A stretch of 50,539 bases of DNA, taken from positions 1 through 50,539 of the forward strand of contig JADJWL010000021.1 in assembly GCA_016716385.1 (NCBI GenBank), written 5' to 3'. Under the pieces are notes generated by a model. The model saw only the letters and a program-made list of their open reading frames with translations. It was not told the DNA's origin and made no database searches. This document shows positions 17,229-27,708 of the stretch, piece after piece. The stretch's first letter is position 1. Each line of letters starts with the position of its first letter. Source of the DNA: Bryobacterales bacterium (GTDB lineage: Bacteria > Acidobacteriota > Terriglobia > Bryobacterales > Bryobacteraceae). Made by a program: the position numbers and the translations under genes.

Positions 17229-20200
17229 GTGGATCTCCGTCGGTGCAAGAGCACCTGCCTGCTCGCACTTTTTGCTGTGATGAGCGAAGGGCCGTCGTTT
17301 GCCCAGAACGCCCGGATAACGGGGCGCGTCCTCGATGGCACAGGTTCCGTCGTACCAGGAGCCCAGATCTCGACTCTGTCTGTCGAAAGCGGCTGGAAGA
17401 GGTCGACGACCTCGAACGAGTTTGGCAATTTCACTATTGCGATCCTGCCACCCGGAACCTACCAACTCCTGGTCCAGAAACACGGCTTTCGCACCCTCGC
17501 CCGTTCCGACATCCGGCTTGAGCTGAATCAGGTCTTGCGCGTCGATATGTACCTGGACGTTGGCTCGACTTCGGAGGCGATTCAGGTCTCCGCCGGGCAG
17601 CCGGTCTTGCGTGCCGAAGACGCGGGGCTGGACGAACCTGCCTGGCGAAAGCAACTGATTGAACTGCCATTGAACGGCCGGCAGTTCTTTCAACTTGCAA
17701 CGATTACGATGCCGGGCGTCCGAACCGGGTATTCGACATTTGCCAACGGCGTGCGCCTATCCGCCGGCGGCCAGCGCGAAAACCAGAATCAGTTCTTATT
17801 GAGCGGCATTATCATCCAGAACAATCTTATCAATTCAGTCAGCATGAGGCCATCGGTGGAAGCGATCGATGAGTTGCGGGTCATGACGGGCAACTTTTCT
17901 GCCGAACATGGGATGTACTCCGGAGCCCAGGTAGCGATGAATCTCCGGGCCGGCACGAATGAGCTCCACGGCACGATGTTTGAATTCTTTCGCAACGATC
18001 GCCTGGATGCCCGCAACTTTTTCGAAGGTCCAGAGACTGCAAAAGCGCCGTTTCGCCGCAATCAGTTCGGTTTTGTCGTTTCCGGCCCCATCCTACTGAA
18101 GGGTATCTACAGCGGCCTCAACCGTACCTTCTTTATGCTGAACGGTGAGTACGTGCGGCACCGGCGGAGCCAGGTCGACTTCGCAGTGGTTCCGTCCACT
18201 GCATTCCGGCAAGGCGACTTCTCGGCACTCGGCACACCCGTCCGCGATCCGTTCACGCTTCTTCCGTTCCCCGGCAACCGCATGCCGGAGTCGCGGCTCA
18301 ACCGGTCGTCCCTTGCACTCCAGGATGTCTATCCTCTACCGAATCAGGCCGGTCCTTCGAACTACCGGGCACATACCCGAGGCGACATCGACAATCATCA
18401 GACAGTCTCACGCGTCGACCACGTCATCGGTTCGAACGGCCGGCTGTACGGAAGCTACATCTATCAACTCAACAATTCTGCCTCGCAGGGGGTGCTGCCA
18501 GTTGACCTGCGAAAGGAGGTAAATGGCGATTGGAGCCTCGCGCTCAACGAGAGCCAGATCTTCCGCCCGTCTGTGATGAATGAGTTCCGCCTGGGGATGA
18601 CGCGATTGCAGTTCACAATTGTCAACGCGTTCACCGGCTCGGATTTCTCCATCAGAGACGCCTTTGGGATGGTGGGCTTTCCGGAAGGCGACCCGCGCCT
18701 GGCGGGATTGCCCGGAATCAACATTACGGGCATGTCGGGATTGTCGTCCACCGGTCCGCTGCTGCAGGTAGATGAGACGGTTCAACTCGCTGACAATCTT
18801 TCGATCGTCACGGGACGGCACCTGGTAAAGGCAGGATATGACGTGCGAAAGGGGCGAGTTGCCAGGCGGTCCGCCAACTGGCCACGCGGTCTGATCCACT
18901 TCACCGGCGAAATGACCGGTGCGCCATATGCCGACTTTCTCCTTGGGTTGCCGCGCCGTTCCGATGGTGTCGAGCAGCAGAACTGGGCGGAGGCCCGCAC
19001 CTGGAGAAACGGATTGTTCGTCGCCGACGACTGGAAGGTCAACGGCCGCCTGACACTGAACCTGGGCATTCGGTATGAGCTCTTCACGGTGCCCCTTGAC
19101 CCGTACGGACGCCTGCGGAGTCTGAATCCACAGGATTGGACCCGTCTGACGCCAGAGCCGTACGTGCCCGCCAAGCTGTTCCAGGGCGACCATAATAACT
19201 GGGCGCCCCGGGTTGGTTTCGCCATTCGCACTTTCCCGAAGACCGTCTTCAGAGGTGGGTATGGCATCTACTACAACGCCAATCAACTGAACAACATCAC
19301 GCTGCTGCAATCCAACCCTCCGTTCAGGCTGGCTCCGACCGTCCTCAGCGATCCCGCCAACCCGGTGGTCTCGATCTCCGACCCATATCAGACGGGAGGA
19401 TCGCTGCCGGCGGGGCCGTTCAATATCGCGACGGTGGATGCGTCGGGACGGTTGCCGAACGCCTACACGCAGAACTACTCATTCCTCGTTCAACAGGAAC
19501 TTCTGCCGCGGACGAGTCTCGAGATCGGCTACGTCGGCGCACAGACCAAGCACCTGGACCGGGCGGATTCGGCCAATCATGCGCCCCCTGGTCCGGGCGC
19601 CATTCAGCCGCGAAGGCCGTTCCCGATGTGGGCGGATATCCGTGTGCTCCGCAACGATGTGACATCGAGCTACAACTCCCTGCAGTCTACGCTGCGGCGA
19701 CGGACGTCGAACGGCTTGACCCTCGCCGGCACGTATGCCTGGTCGAAGGCCATCGACGATGGAAACGACTTCAACAGTGGCGCCCGCACCCAGGACCCGG
19801 AGAGACGTTACCTCGAAAGGGGTCCGTCGCAGTTCGACGTGACGCACCGGCTGACATGGAGCGTCGTCTACGAGCTGCCCTTCTTTGCAGGTGAAGCCAG
19901 GAATCTGCCAAGGATCGTTCTTGGGGGCTGGCAGTTGAACGGCATCTACGTGTTCGAATCAGGCCGTCCCTTCAGCGTGAACGCAGCAGGGGACCGGGCG
20001 AACACTGGATCGGGTGTACAGCGGGCCGACAGGCTCGCCGACGGCAGACTGCCCGGCTCGGAGCGCGGCATCAATCACTGGTTTGCGACTGGCGCATTCG
20101 CCCAGCCGCGCGAGTTCACCTACGGCAACGGCGGCCGTCACATCCTGCGAGGACCGGCAGTCAGCGCTCTGGATATTGGCGCAGTCAAGAACTTTTTTGT

Positions 20201-20363
20201 CCGGGAAGGACACAGCCTGCAGTTTCGGGGTGAGTTCTTTGGGGTCACAAATACTCCGAACTTCGGCCTCCCCGGAGCCATCGTCGGAACGCCACTGTTT
20301 GGCATGATCCGAACCGCCCAAGGCAACCGGAACATTCAGATGGCCCTGAAGTACGCGTTCTGA
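17229..20363 (+). CDS. TonB-dependent receptor with carboxypeptidase-regulatory domain
   Basis: 1044 residues. A signal peptide (to about residue 25, PSFAQNA) is followed by a carboxypeptidase regulatory-like beta-sandwich (RITGRVLDGTGSVVPGA to about residue 110). Then come a plug domain (LPLNGRQFFQLATI) and a long 22-strand-type barrel ending in the aromatic ALKYAF. The GTG at 17229 is preceded by GAGGAGG. This is the large acidobacterial type of outer-membrane transporter, usually for saccharides or other polymers; the substrate cannot be read from sequence. It follows the anti-sigma gene by 40 bases and is probably in the same operon. A close relative survives only as a C-terminal third at 25188-26303. 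Confidence 0.9.
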   Translation: MDLRRCKSTCLLALFAVMSEGPSFAQNARITGRVLDGTGSVVPGAQISTLSVESGWKRSTTSNEFGNFTIAILPPGTYQLLVQKHGFRTLARSDIRLELNQVLRVDMYLDVGSTSEAIQVSAGQPVLRAEDAGLDEPAWRKQLIELPLNGRQFFQLATITMPGVRTGYSTFANGVRLSAGGQRENQNQFLLSGIIIQNNLINSVSMRPSVEAIDELRVMTGNFSAEHGMYSGAQVAMNLRAGTNELHGTMFEFFRNDRLDARNFFEGPETAKAPFRRNQFGFVVSGPILLKGIYSGLNRTFFMLNGEYVRHRRSQVDFAVVPSTAFRQGDFSALGTPVRDPFTLLPFPGNRMPESRLNRSSLALQDVYPLPNQAGPSNYRAHTRGDIDNHQTVSRVDHVIGSNGRLYGSYIYQLNNSASQGVLPVDLRKEVNGDWSLALNESQIFRPSVMNEFRLGMTRLQFTIVNAFTGSDFSIRDAFGMVGFPEGDPRLAGLPGINITGMSGLSSTGPLLQVDETVQLADNLSIVTGRHLVKAGYDVRKGRVARRSANWPRGLIHFTGEMTGAPYADFLLGLPRRSDGVEQQNWAEARTWRNGLFVADDWKVNGRLTLNLGIRYELFTVPLDPYGRLRSLNPQDWTRLTPEPYVPAKLFQGDHNNWAPRVGFAIRTFPKTVFRGGYGIYYNANQLNNITLLQSNPPFRLAPTVLSDPANPVVSISDPYQTGGSLPAGPFNIATVDASGRLPNAYTQNYSFLVQQELLPRTSLEIGYVGAQTKHLDRADSANHAPPGPGAIQPRRPFPMWADIRVLRNDVTSSYNSLQSTLRRRTSNGLTLAGTYAWSKAIDDGNDFNSGARTQDPERRYLERGPSQFDVTHRLTWSVVYELPFFAGEARNLPRIVLGGWQLNGIYVFESGRPFSVNAAGDRANTGSGVQRADRLADGRLPGSERGINHWFATGAFAQPREFTYGNGGRHILRGPAVSALDIGAVKNFFVREGHSLQFRGEFFGVTNTPNFGLPGAIVGTPLFGMIRTAQGNRNIQMALKYAF

Positions 20364-20528
20364 CCGCTTGCTGCAGCTCCGCGAAAACTTTCTGTCGCAA
20401 AACCGCAACACGAAGTTGTCTTTCCAGTAAGGCCCAAACGCACATCAGTTGCCCGGATCGTTGAAAGGTGCTGCGCAACACCGGGACCGGCCTCGATACT
20501 GGCAGCTACTTTGGGGGGCTCAAGCCTA

Positions 20529-22592
20529 GTGCGCGGACTACAAGCAGTTTCGATTCTGGTTCTGGCGATCTGTTCCGGGTTGCTCGATGCCGCGGTGGTA
20601 CGAGTTGAGTTGACCCGGAATACTGCTGTCCTGAATGGACGGCCGTTCGGCTCGGTCGGACCGTACCGCCAGCTTTCCGGGCGGATCCATTTCGCTGTGA
20701 AGCCCGAGGTTGGCAACAACAAACAGGTGACCGATATTCTCTACGCCCCCCGCAGTGCCGCCGGGACGGTGGAGTACTCATCGGATTTCTACGCACTCGT
20801 GCCGGAAGACCTGTCCAAAGGGAACGGCACCCTCCTGTACGAAGTTCCGAATCGCGGCCGCAAAACCCTCCTGAACTTCTTCAACCGGGGTACGGGTTCG
20901 ATCTCGATTCACCCAAGCGCCGCATCCGACTACGGGGACGGCCTCTTGATGGAGCAGGGATTTTCGCTGTTCTGGATGGGGTGGCAGTTCGACGTGCCGG
21001 ATGAACCCGACCTCCTGCGTTTTCGCGCCCCGATCGCCCGTGACGGGCAGAAGCCGATCACCGGCCTTGTCCGCTCTGACTTCGTGCCCGACGCTCGCGT
21101 CACCACAGTGCATCTTGCGGATCGCACTCATGCACCGTATCTGGTGCTGGACCCCGCCGACCCATCGATTGAACTCACCGTCCGCGATCGCGCGCACGGA
21201 CCACGCACGGTGATGCCGCGGAACCGGTGGCAGTTTGCGATGGAAGTGAACGGGAAACCCGTGCCGGTCCGCAGTCACATCTACATGAAACAAGGCTTCG
21301 AGCCGGGCAGGATCTACGAGATCGTCTACCGTTCGCAGGATCCTCCTCTCGCCGGACTCGGGCTCGCCGCCACCCGCGACCTGGTCTCATTTCTGAAGTT
21401 CGGTGGTTCTGCCGAAGGCGACGTACTGGCCGGCTTTCACCGTCACATCAAGCGCAGCATGGCGTTTGGCTCGTCGCAGAGCGGGCGCTTCCTCCGGAAG
21501 TTCATGTACGACGGATTCAACGTGGACGAAGAGGACCGGATGGTCTTCGACGGCATCTGGGCGCATGTGGCGGGCGGTGGCCGTGGCAGCTTCAATCACC
21601 GGTTCGCCCAGCCTTCGCGGGATGCGCGCCCGTTCTTCAACTTTCTGTATCCCACCGATATTTTCCCGTTTACCGACAGCGACCAGACGGACCCGGAGAC
21701 GGGACTCACCGAAGGATTGCTGGGACGCCTTCGGTCGCTCAAAGCGGTGCCCAGGATTTTCTACACCAACAGTTCGTACGAGTACTACGGGAGGTCGGCG
21801 GCTCTAATCCACACGAACCTGGACGGAACGAAGGATGTGCCTCCGGCCCCGGGCACGCGGATCTACCTGATCGCCGGGGCCCAGCACGGTCCAGGCGGTT
21901 TCCCACCGCAGCGCGGCCGAACTCGCCACCTGACGAATTCGAACAACTACGCCTGGACGATGCGCGCTCTCTTGCTGGCGATGAATCGCTGGCTGACGAA
22001 CGGGACGGAGCCTCCGGCCTCACAATACCCAACTGTTGCGGCGGGCCAACTCGTGAGTCTGGAATCGCTCAACTTTCCATCGATCCCGGGCGTACAGGTC
22101 CCGCGCCGCATACAAACGGCGATGCGCCTCGACTACGGCCCCGAGTTCCGCGAGAAGGGAATCGTCTCCGTTGAGCCACCTAGGATCGGCAAGCCCTTCG
22201 GAATGCGTTTGCCTCAAGTGGATCAGGACGGGAACGAAACATCCGGCATCCGGTTGCCTGTCATCCAGGTCCCCCTCGCTACGTACATGGGGTGGAACTT
22301 GCGGGACTCCTCCATCGGAGCGCCGGACGAGTTGTACCACATGACGGGCTCGACGTTGCCGTTCGCCAAGAACCGCGACGAACGGGAGCGCACGGGCGAC
22401 CCTCGATTGTCCATTCGGGAACGATATGGGGACCGTGCCGGCTACCTTCGCCGGATCGAGGCAACCGCGAATCAACTGGGTGAAGACGGCCTTGTGCTGA
22501 AGTCAGACATCCCGCTGATCGTGGACAGCGCGCGTGAGCAGTGGGACTACTGGACCGACGTTCGCCTGCCAAACAGCGGGAGGAAACAATGA
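20529..22592 (+). CDS. Secreted alpha/beta hydrolase-domain protein (PF20091-like)
   Basis: 687 residues beginning with a signal peptide (LQAVSILVLAICSGLLDAA). GTG 20529 has a G-rich run (GGGGGG) upstream; a TTG at 20511 is possible but would add residues before the signal peptide. The nucleophile elbow is FGSSQSGRFLR, near residues 313-322, with Ser316 the likely catalytic serine, and GAQHGPGG later offers a His. It matches the large 'alpha/beta hydrolase domain' proteins common in Acidobacteriota and Proteobacteria, whose substrates are mostly unknown. Its stop overlaps the next start (ATGA), so the two are translated together. Confidence 0.8.
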   Translation: MRGLQAVSILVLAICSGLLDAAVVRVELTRNTAVLNGRPFGSVGPYRQLSGRIHFAVKPEVGNNKQVTDILYAPRSAAGTVEYSSDFYALVPEDLSKGNGTLLYEVPNRGRKTLLNFFNRGTGSISIHPSAASDYGDGLLMEQGFSLFWMGWQFDVPDEPDLLRFRAPIARDGQKPITGLVRSDFVPDARVTTVHLADRTHAPYLVLDPADPSIELTVRDRAHGPRTVMPRNRWQFAMEVNGKPVPVRSHIYMKQGFEPGRIYEIVYRSQDPPLAGLGLAATRDLVSFLKFGGSAEGDVLAGFHRHIKRSMAFGSSQSGRFLRKFMYDGFNVDEEDRMVFDGIWAHVAGGGRGSFNHRFAQPSRDARPFFNFLYPTDIFPFTDSDQTDPETGLTEGLLGRLRSLKAVPRIFYTNSSYEYYGRSAALIHTNLDGTKDVPPAPGTRIYLIAGAQHGPGGFPPQRGRTRHLTNSNNYAWTMRALLLAMNRWLTNGTEPPASQYPTVAAGQLVSLESLNFPSIPGVQVPRRIQTAMRLDYGPEFREKGIVSVEPPRIGKPFGMRLPQVDQDGNETSGIRLPVIQVPLATYMGWNLRDSSIGAPDELYHMTGSTLPFAKNRDERERTGDPRLSIRERYGDRAGYLRRIEATANQLGEDGLVLKSDIPLIVDSAREQWDYWTDVRLPNSGRKQ

Positions 22593-23549
22593 ATCGACGC
22601 CACTTCCTGACCGGTCTTCCGGTTCTCGGCGCAGCGGCCACCGCGGGTTGTGAGCAATCACCCGCCCGAAAGCCGGTCCAGGTTGCCGCGGTTGTGACCG
22701 AGTACCGATGGTATTCTCACGCGGATGTAGTCTGCGGCCGCCTTCTGGGCGGCTACTCGGCGAACGGAGTATGGAGTCCGCCGCGAACCAGACTTGTCTC
22801 GCTGTACCGGGCACAAACGCCCTCCAACGACATGAGCCGGGACCTGTCAGCGCGGCATGGGTTCCAAACCTATCCAACGATCCGCGAGGCGCTTACCCTG
22901 GGTGGACCCAAGCTGGCGGTCGACGCGGTCGTGTTCATTGGAGAGCATGGCCAGTATCCATTCAACGATGTTGGGCAGCATCTCTATCCACGATTCGAGT
23001 TGTTCAGCGAGGTCCTGGATGTCTACGAGTCCAACGGCTCGGGTGTTCCCACATTCTTCGACAAGCACCTGTCGTACGACTGGAAGAAAGCCAGCGCCTT
23101 GTTCAATCGAGTGCGGAAGCTCGGCTTCCCGTTCATGGCCGGCTCCAGCGTAACGGTAACCATACGGAAACCCGATCTGCAGATTCCGCTCGAGCTACCC
23201 ATTACCGAAGCAGTCTGCATCGGCCACGGGCCCTTGGATGCCTACGGCTTTCACCTCCTTGAAGCCATGCAATGCATGGTAGAGCGCCGGAAAGGTGGAG
23301 AGACCGGAGTCCGGGAGGTCGAAATGCTGGAAGGCGACGCCATATGGGCCTGGCTCGCTGGACCAGGCGAGTGGGCGATGCCTCTTCTCGAGTCTGCCCG
23401 CGAACTCGACCCGAACCGGGAGACAGTGCCGCTGCGGAGTCAGGCCAAGGACCCGGCACTGTTCCGGATCGAATATCGGGATGGTCTGCGGGCAGTGGCG
23501 CTCATGCTGACACCCAGCGGCAACGGACGGATCGTCGCCCTTCGAGCAC
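22589..23549 (+). pseudogene. Tat-signal lipoprotein of unknown function, truncated by IS
   Basis: Starts MNRRHFLTGLPVLGAAATAGC: a twin-arginine-type signal with a lipobox Cys at residue 21. About 320 residues remain before the IS3-family element begins. The sequence contains AVVFIGEHGQYP, FFDKHLSYDW and PFMAGSSVTVTIRKP. I recognise this as a conserved uncharacterised family, with no known reaction. The ATG overlaps the stop of the hydrolase gene (ATGA). The natural C-terminus is lost; the frame now runs on into IS sequence. It may be close to its original end, since the last piece before the IS (LRAVALMLTPSGNGRIVAL) looks like a terminal strand. Confidence 0.75.
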
Positions 23550-25187
23550 GGCGCGTGTCAACGACTTTGAGACACCAGGCCAGGGAGTTTACTGACTTTT
23601 TTCCGCTGAGTCCGGCGGTTTGTTGATCCAGACCTCCTGTTGAAGTTCGGGCGCTCGGGGCGCCTTGCGGACGAAGCGCCCGGATGAGCCCGGTAGGCGG
23701 GCATCGAGGACGGCCTGACGCGCCGCCGGACCAGCGGGGCTTGGTCGGTAGTGGACCACGGCCGGCGTCATCAGGCCGAGAGCGGAATGGCGGTGCTCGT
23801 CGTTATACCAGGGGAAGAAGCGCAGGCAGAAGGCGCGCGCATCCTGGATCGACGCCGAAGCGATCCGGAAACCCGGGCGGTACTTCAAGGTGCGGAACTG
23901 GCTCTCCGAATACGGGTTGTCGTCGGAGACGTAGGGGCGGCTGTGCGTCTTGGTGACGCCGAGATCGGCCATGAGAAAGGCGACCGGTTTGGAGGTCATG
24001 CGGCTGAGCCGCGATCGGCATGGACGGTGAGCTGACCGGGTTGATGCTCTGCTTGGCGCATGGGAAATCTTCGATCAGTCGTTGACGGTCAGTTCCGCGC
24101 TTTCACGCGGGGCCACCATCCAGCCGGTCACGTAGCGGCTGAAGACGTCGAGGATGACGTAGAGGTAAAAGTAAGTCCACTTGGCCCGGCCGAGCAGTTT
24201 GGTGATGTCCCAGCTCCAGAGTTGGTTGCGGTGGCCAGCAGTTCCGGCTTCTGATAGGGCGGGTGGGTGAGCTGGTCGGTCGGCAAGCTCGCGCGATCCT
24301 CGCCCCGCTGCTCCAGCAGCCGATACATGGTGCGGATCGAGCAACGTGATAGTGGCCTTCATCGAGCAATGTCGCGTAGACGGCGGCAGGGGAGCGGTCC
24401 TGGAAGCGTTCTTCGTGAAGGCGGGCCAGAACGTTTTCCTGCTCCGTCCCGGAGAGGGCGCGGGCTGGCCGTGGGCGCGGCGCAGCTTCGACTACGGAGG
24501 TGGCCCGCTGCTGAGTAGCGATAGTAGGAGGCCCGCGGAACGTTCAAGGCCTCGCAAGCGGGCCGGATGCCGACGGTGGTGGCCAACCCGGAAACAGCCG
24601 GCATCAGGAGTTCTCCTCCGGGTCCAGCGGCGGGATCGGGCGCCCCAACAGGGCAGCCACTTTTTTGAACGTCGATGATAATTTCGGCTTTGCGCAGCTG
24701 CTCGGTCAGCGTTCATTCCGGCGGCGCAGCCTCTGGTTTTCGTCCTCCAGAGGATGGCGCTTGGATTTCGGGCCGCGCTTCTGGGGCGTGAGAGCTTCCA
24801 GGATGCCGGCGTCCCGCTCGCGCCGCCAAGTGACCAGATGGGAGGAATACAAGCCCTCGCGCCGCAGCAGCGCCCCGATGGTGCCGGAGAAGCGGGCCGC
24901 ATCGGCCTCGTTGAGGATGCGCCGCTTGTATTCGGCGGTGAAAGCGCGGCGGCGAGGTTTGGCGACGACCTCGGGGTCGGGGTGAGGCAGGCCGATCGAA
25001 GGCGCGGGGTTTGCCTGCCGCTCCGCTGCGTTCGCCCTCGCCAAGCTCTGGGCTCACTCCGCTCCGCGGCAGGCAAAGCCGCAAGGGTGAGAGCCGTCTT
25101 CTTCTTCATTTCCACGCTGAGATCCATTCTCGCCCTGCTCAGTAATTATTGGGCCAGGAAGTGTCTCACTGATGTTGGCACGGAGGG
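23550..25187 (-). mobile_element. IS3-family insertion sequence, copy 2 (inverted)
   Basis: Reverse-complement of the element at 7457-9073, with the same outer bases (GGCGCGTGTCAAC at the left edge, GTTGGCACGGAGGG at the right). The flanks show no target duplication. On the left is a truncated lipoprotein gene and on the right the middle of a receptor gene. This fits loss of one original flank through a deletion or recombination involving the IS. The two copies differ by indels in several runs. Confidence 0.85.
23589..25127 (-). pseudogene. IS3-family transposase (OrfA and OrfB), frame-broken copy 2
   Basis: Contains the same parts as copy 1, read right to left: helix-turn-helix (RRAFTAEYKRRILNEADAAR), DEDENQ-type zipper region, and the DDE integrase core (WSWDITKL, ESQFRTLKYRPGF, WYNDEHRHSALG). 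The frame changes several times. At 24661-24666 the run corresponding to A7 in copy 1 is A6. A segment around 24040-24090, between the first and second catalytic Asp blocks, is also garbled relative to copy 1. Neither copy encodes an intact enzyme as written. Confidence 0.8.
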
Positions 25188-26303
25188 ATCCGGGGCGGCT
25201 ACGGCATCTACTACAACGCAAACCAGTTGAACAACATTACATTGCTGCAGTCCAATCCACCGTTCAGGATCACTCCGACAGTATTTAGCGACCCGGCCAA
25301 CCCGACGGTGTCTCTGTCCGACCCCTATCAGACCGGTGGAGCGCTGCCAACCGGTCCGTTCAATATCGCCTCCGTAGACGCTTCGAGGAGTCTGCCCAAC
25401 GCCTACACACAGAACTACTCTCTCCTCATTCAACAGGAGGTTCTTCCGCAGACGACTCTGGAGATCGGCTACGTGGGTGCACAGTCGAAGCACCTGGACC
25501 GTTCAGACTCCGGGAACCTCGCGTCCCCGGGTCCGGGCGCGATTCAGCCGCGGCGGCCGTTCCCTATGTGGGCGGACATTCGCGTCCTGCGCAATGACGT
25601 GACATCAAGCTACAACTCACTCCAGTCGACTCTACGAAGGCGCACGTCGAACGGACTGACGATGATTGGGACATACGCCTGGTCCAAGACGATTGACGAT
25701 GGCAACGACTACAACGCAGGGGCTCGGGCACAGGATCCGGAGAGGCGGTTTCTCGAGAGAGGTCCATCGCAGTTCGACTTCACTCACCGGATGACCTGGA
25801 GCGTCGTCTATGAGTTGCCCTTCTTCGCCGGCGCGTCCAGGAGCCTGCAGAGAACGCTCCTTGGGGGCTGGCAGTTGAACGGGATCTATGTCTTTGAATC
25901 CGGCCGCGTCTTCAGCATCAGCGCCGCGGGGGACAGGGCGAATACGGGTTCCGGAGCGCAGCGGGCCGACAGGCTGGCCGACGGCAGGCTGCCGCGTTCG
26001 GAAAGGACCATCGACCGCTGGTTCGTGACCGGCGCATTCGCCCAGCCGCAGCAGTTCACCTACGGAAACGCAGGCCGCCACATCCTGAGAGGGCCGATCA
26101 CCAACACCCTCGATTTTGGCGCTGTGAAGAACTTCCGGTTCGCCGAGCGGCACAACGTTCAGTTCCGCGCGGAGTTCTTCGGATTCACCAACACCCCGAA
26201 TTTCGGTCTTCCCGGCGCAACCGTCGGGACGCCATTGTTCGGCATCATTCGGAGTGCAGAGGGCAACCGGAACGTTCAACTGGCTTTGAAGTATTCGTTC
26301 TGA
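25188..26303 (+). pseudogene. C-terminal third of a second TonB-dependent receptor
   Basis: Begins abruptly at the IS edge with RGGYGIYYNANQLNNIT and runs intact to the terminal ALKYSF, about 370 residues. It aligns without gaps to the last third of the receptor at 17229-20363, with most residues identical (for example SSYNSLQSTLRRRTSNGL in both). It has no start, signal, plug or N-domain, so it cannot give a functional transporter. It is the remnant of a paralogous receptor gene. Together with the truncated lipoprotein gene across the IS, it shows that sequence has been lost here. Confidence 0.85.
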
Positions 26304-26306
26304 GCC

Positions 26307-27653
26307 ATGTTGCCACGACGCGCGGAGTCATCCGGCCCGCTGGCACCAACCATGAGCGACTATGATGAGGGGATGTCTCAGGGGATCCGCGACCGAATGA
26401 AGCTCTCAGTCGAGGCCGGCAACGCCCCGCATCCTCCACTGCGAGCGAGCGGATCGTACCGCTCGTGTATCCTGCCCATTCTGCTGTTCTGGGTCGGCGT
26501 GGCAGGCGCCCAACAGGTATCTGAGCGAGCGCGCGAACTGCACAGGCAAGCCCTGGTCTTTGACGCCCATGTGCACATGGCGAACCGGCAGTTCTATCAC
26601 GGAGGAGACATCGGAGACCGCCTGGTCGGAGGTCAAGTCGATCTGCCTCGCGCACGAGAAGGCGGCCTCAAGGCGATGTTCTTTTCGATCTTCGTCCACG
26701 AGCGCTACTACCCGGCTCGTTACGAAACCAAGCAGGCGCTTCGTCTCATCGACTTGGCCCTCGACCAGATTGAGAAGAACAAGGCCGATATCGCCCTCGC
26801 GATGAACGCTTCGGATATTGAGCGGATCGTGAAGGAAGGCCGGATCGCGGCCGTTCTCGATATTGAGGGCGGATTCGACCTGGACGGAGACCTCGGTGTG
26901 CTCCGCATGCTTCACCGTCTTGGACTGCGGTCGGCGCAGCTCCCGGCCCACAACTGGACGAATCACTTCGCCGACTCCTGCTGCGCTCCGCCGAAATGGA
27001 ACGGATTGAACGACCAGGGCCGCACGGTGGTCCGGGAGATGAATCGCCTTGGAATGGTCATCAATATCTCCCATGCTTCTGATGAGACGATGAGGCAGGT
27101 GATCGAGCTCAGTTCCGATCCCGTCGTGGCCACCCACCATGGACTGCGGAGCTTCAACAACATTCCCAGGACAATGCCGGACGACATCCTGAAGCTACTG
27201 GCGTCGCGGGGTGGGGTCATCGCGTTTCACGTCGGAAACGAGTTCCACAACAGGGCGCTGTTCGACTATCAGACTGGCCGGGCAGGTAAGCCCTTCTGGG
27301 ACACCCGAGCCATCGGGAGACTCGAGGCGTCTCTGTCGATCCACGAAATCGACAAGATGCTGGCGGCGCGACGCACAGGCGAAGGAGCCGGTGGTCCTGA
27401 CGAACTCATCTTCTCCGTTGATGACTGGTTCCGAGTGGTGGACCGGGCTATTGAAGTCGCCGGCGAAGACCACGTGGCGCTCGGTTCCGATTTTGACGGC
27501 GGTCCAACGCTGCCGAAGCCCATGCGGGACATCCGCGACCTGCCCATGCTGACGGATGCGATGCTGCGGCGTGGGTACACTCCGGAGCGTACGCGGAAGT
27601 TCCTGGGTGGAAATCTGCTTCGAGTCTTTCGTGAGGTGACGGAAGCAAAGTAG
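26307..27653 (+). CDS. Membrane dipeptidase, peptidase family M19
   Basis: Up to 448 residues. A hydrophobic segment (SCILPILLFWVGVAGAQQ, about residues 51-68) looks like a signal peptide. The zinc-site residues of renal dipeptidases are present: DAHVHM, Glu in VLDIEGGFD, His in NISHASDE, His-His in ATHHGLRS, and ALGSDFDGG near the end. M19 enzymes hydrolyse dipeptides, including those with D-residues, and here would act outside the cytoplasm. The start is uncertain: ATG 26307 is the longest choice, but 26373 or 26397 would place the signal peptide nearer the N-terminus. It lies three bases after the receptor remnant and may once have been in its operon. Confidence 0.85.
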   Translation: MLPRRAESSGPLAPTMSDYDEGMSQGIRDRMKLSVEAGNAPHPPLRASGSYRSCILPILLFWVGVAGAQQVSERARELHRQALVFDAHVHMANRQFYHGGDIGDRLVGGQVDLPRAREGGLKAMFFSIFVHERYYPARYETKQALRLIDLALDQIEKNKADIALAMNASDIERIVKEGRIAAVLDIEGGFDLDGDLGVLRMLHRLGLRSAQLPAHNWTNHFADSCCAPPKWNGLNDQGRTVVREMNRLGMVINISHASDETMRQVIELSSDPVVATHHGLRSFNNIPRTMPDDILKLLASRGGVIAFHVGNEFHNRALFDYQTGRAGKPFWDTRAIGRLEASLSIHEIDKMLAARRTGEGAGGPDELIFSVDDWFRVVDRAIEVAGEDHVALGSDFDGGPTLPKPMRDIRDLPMLTDAMLRRGYTPERTRKFLGGNLLRVFREVTEAK

Positions 27654-27708
27654 CGGCAGAGGTGCGCTGAGCCGGTCGGGTTCGAAGGTCCGCAACGGCC
27701 GGACGGGC

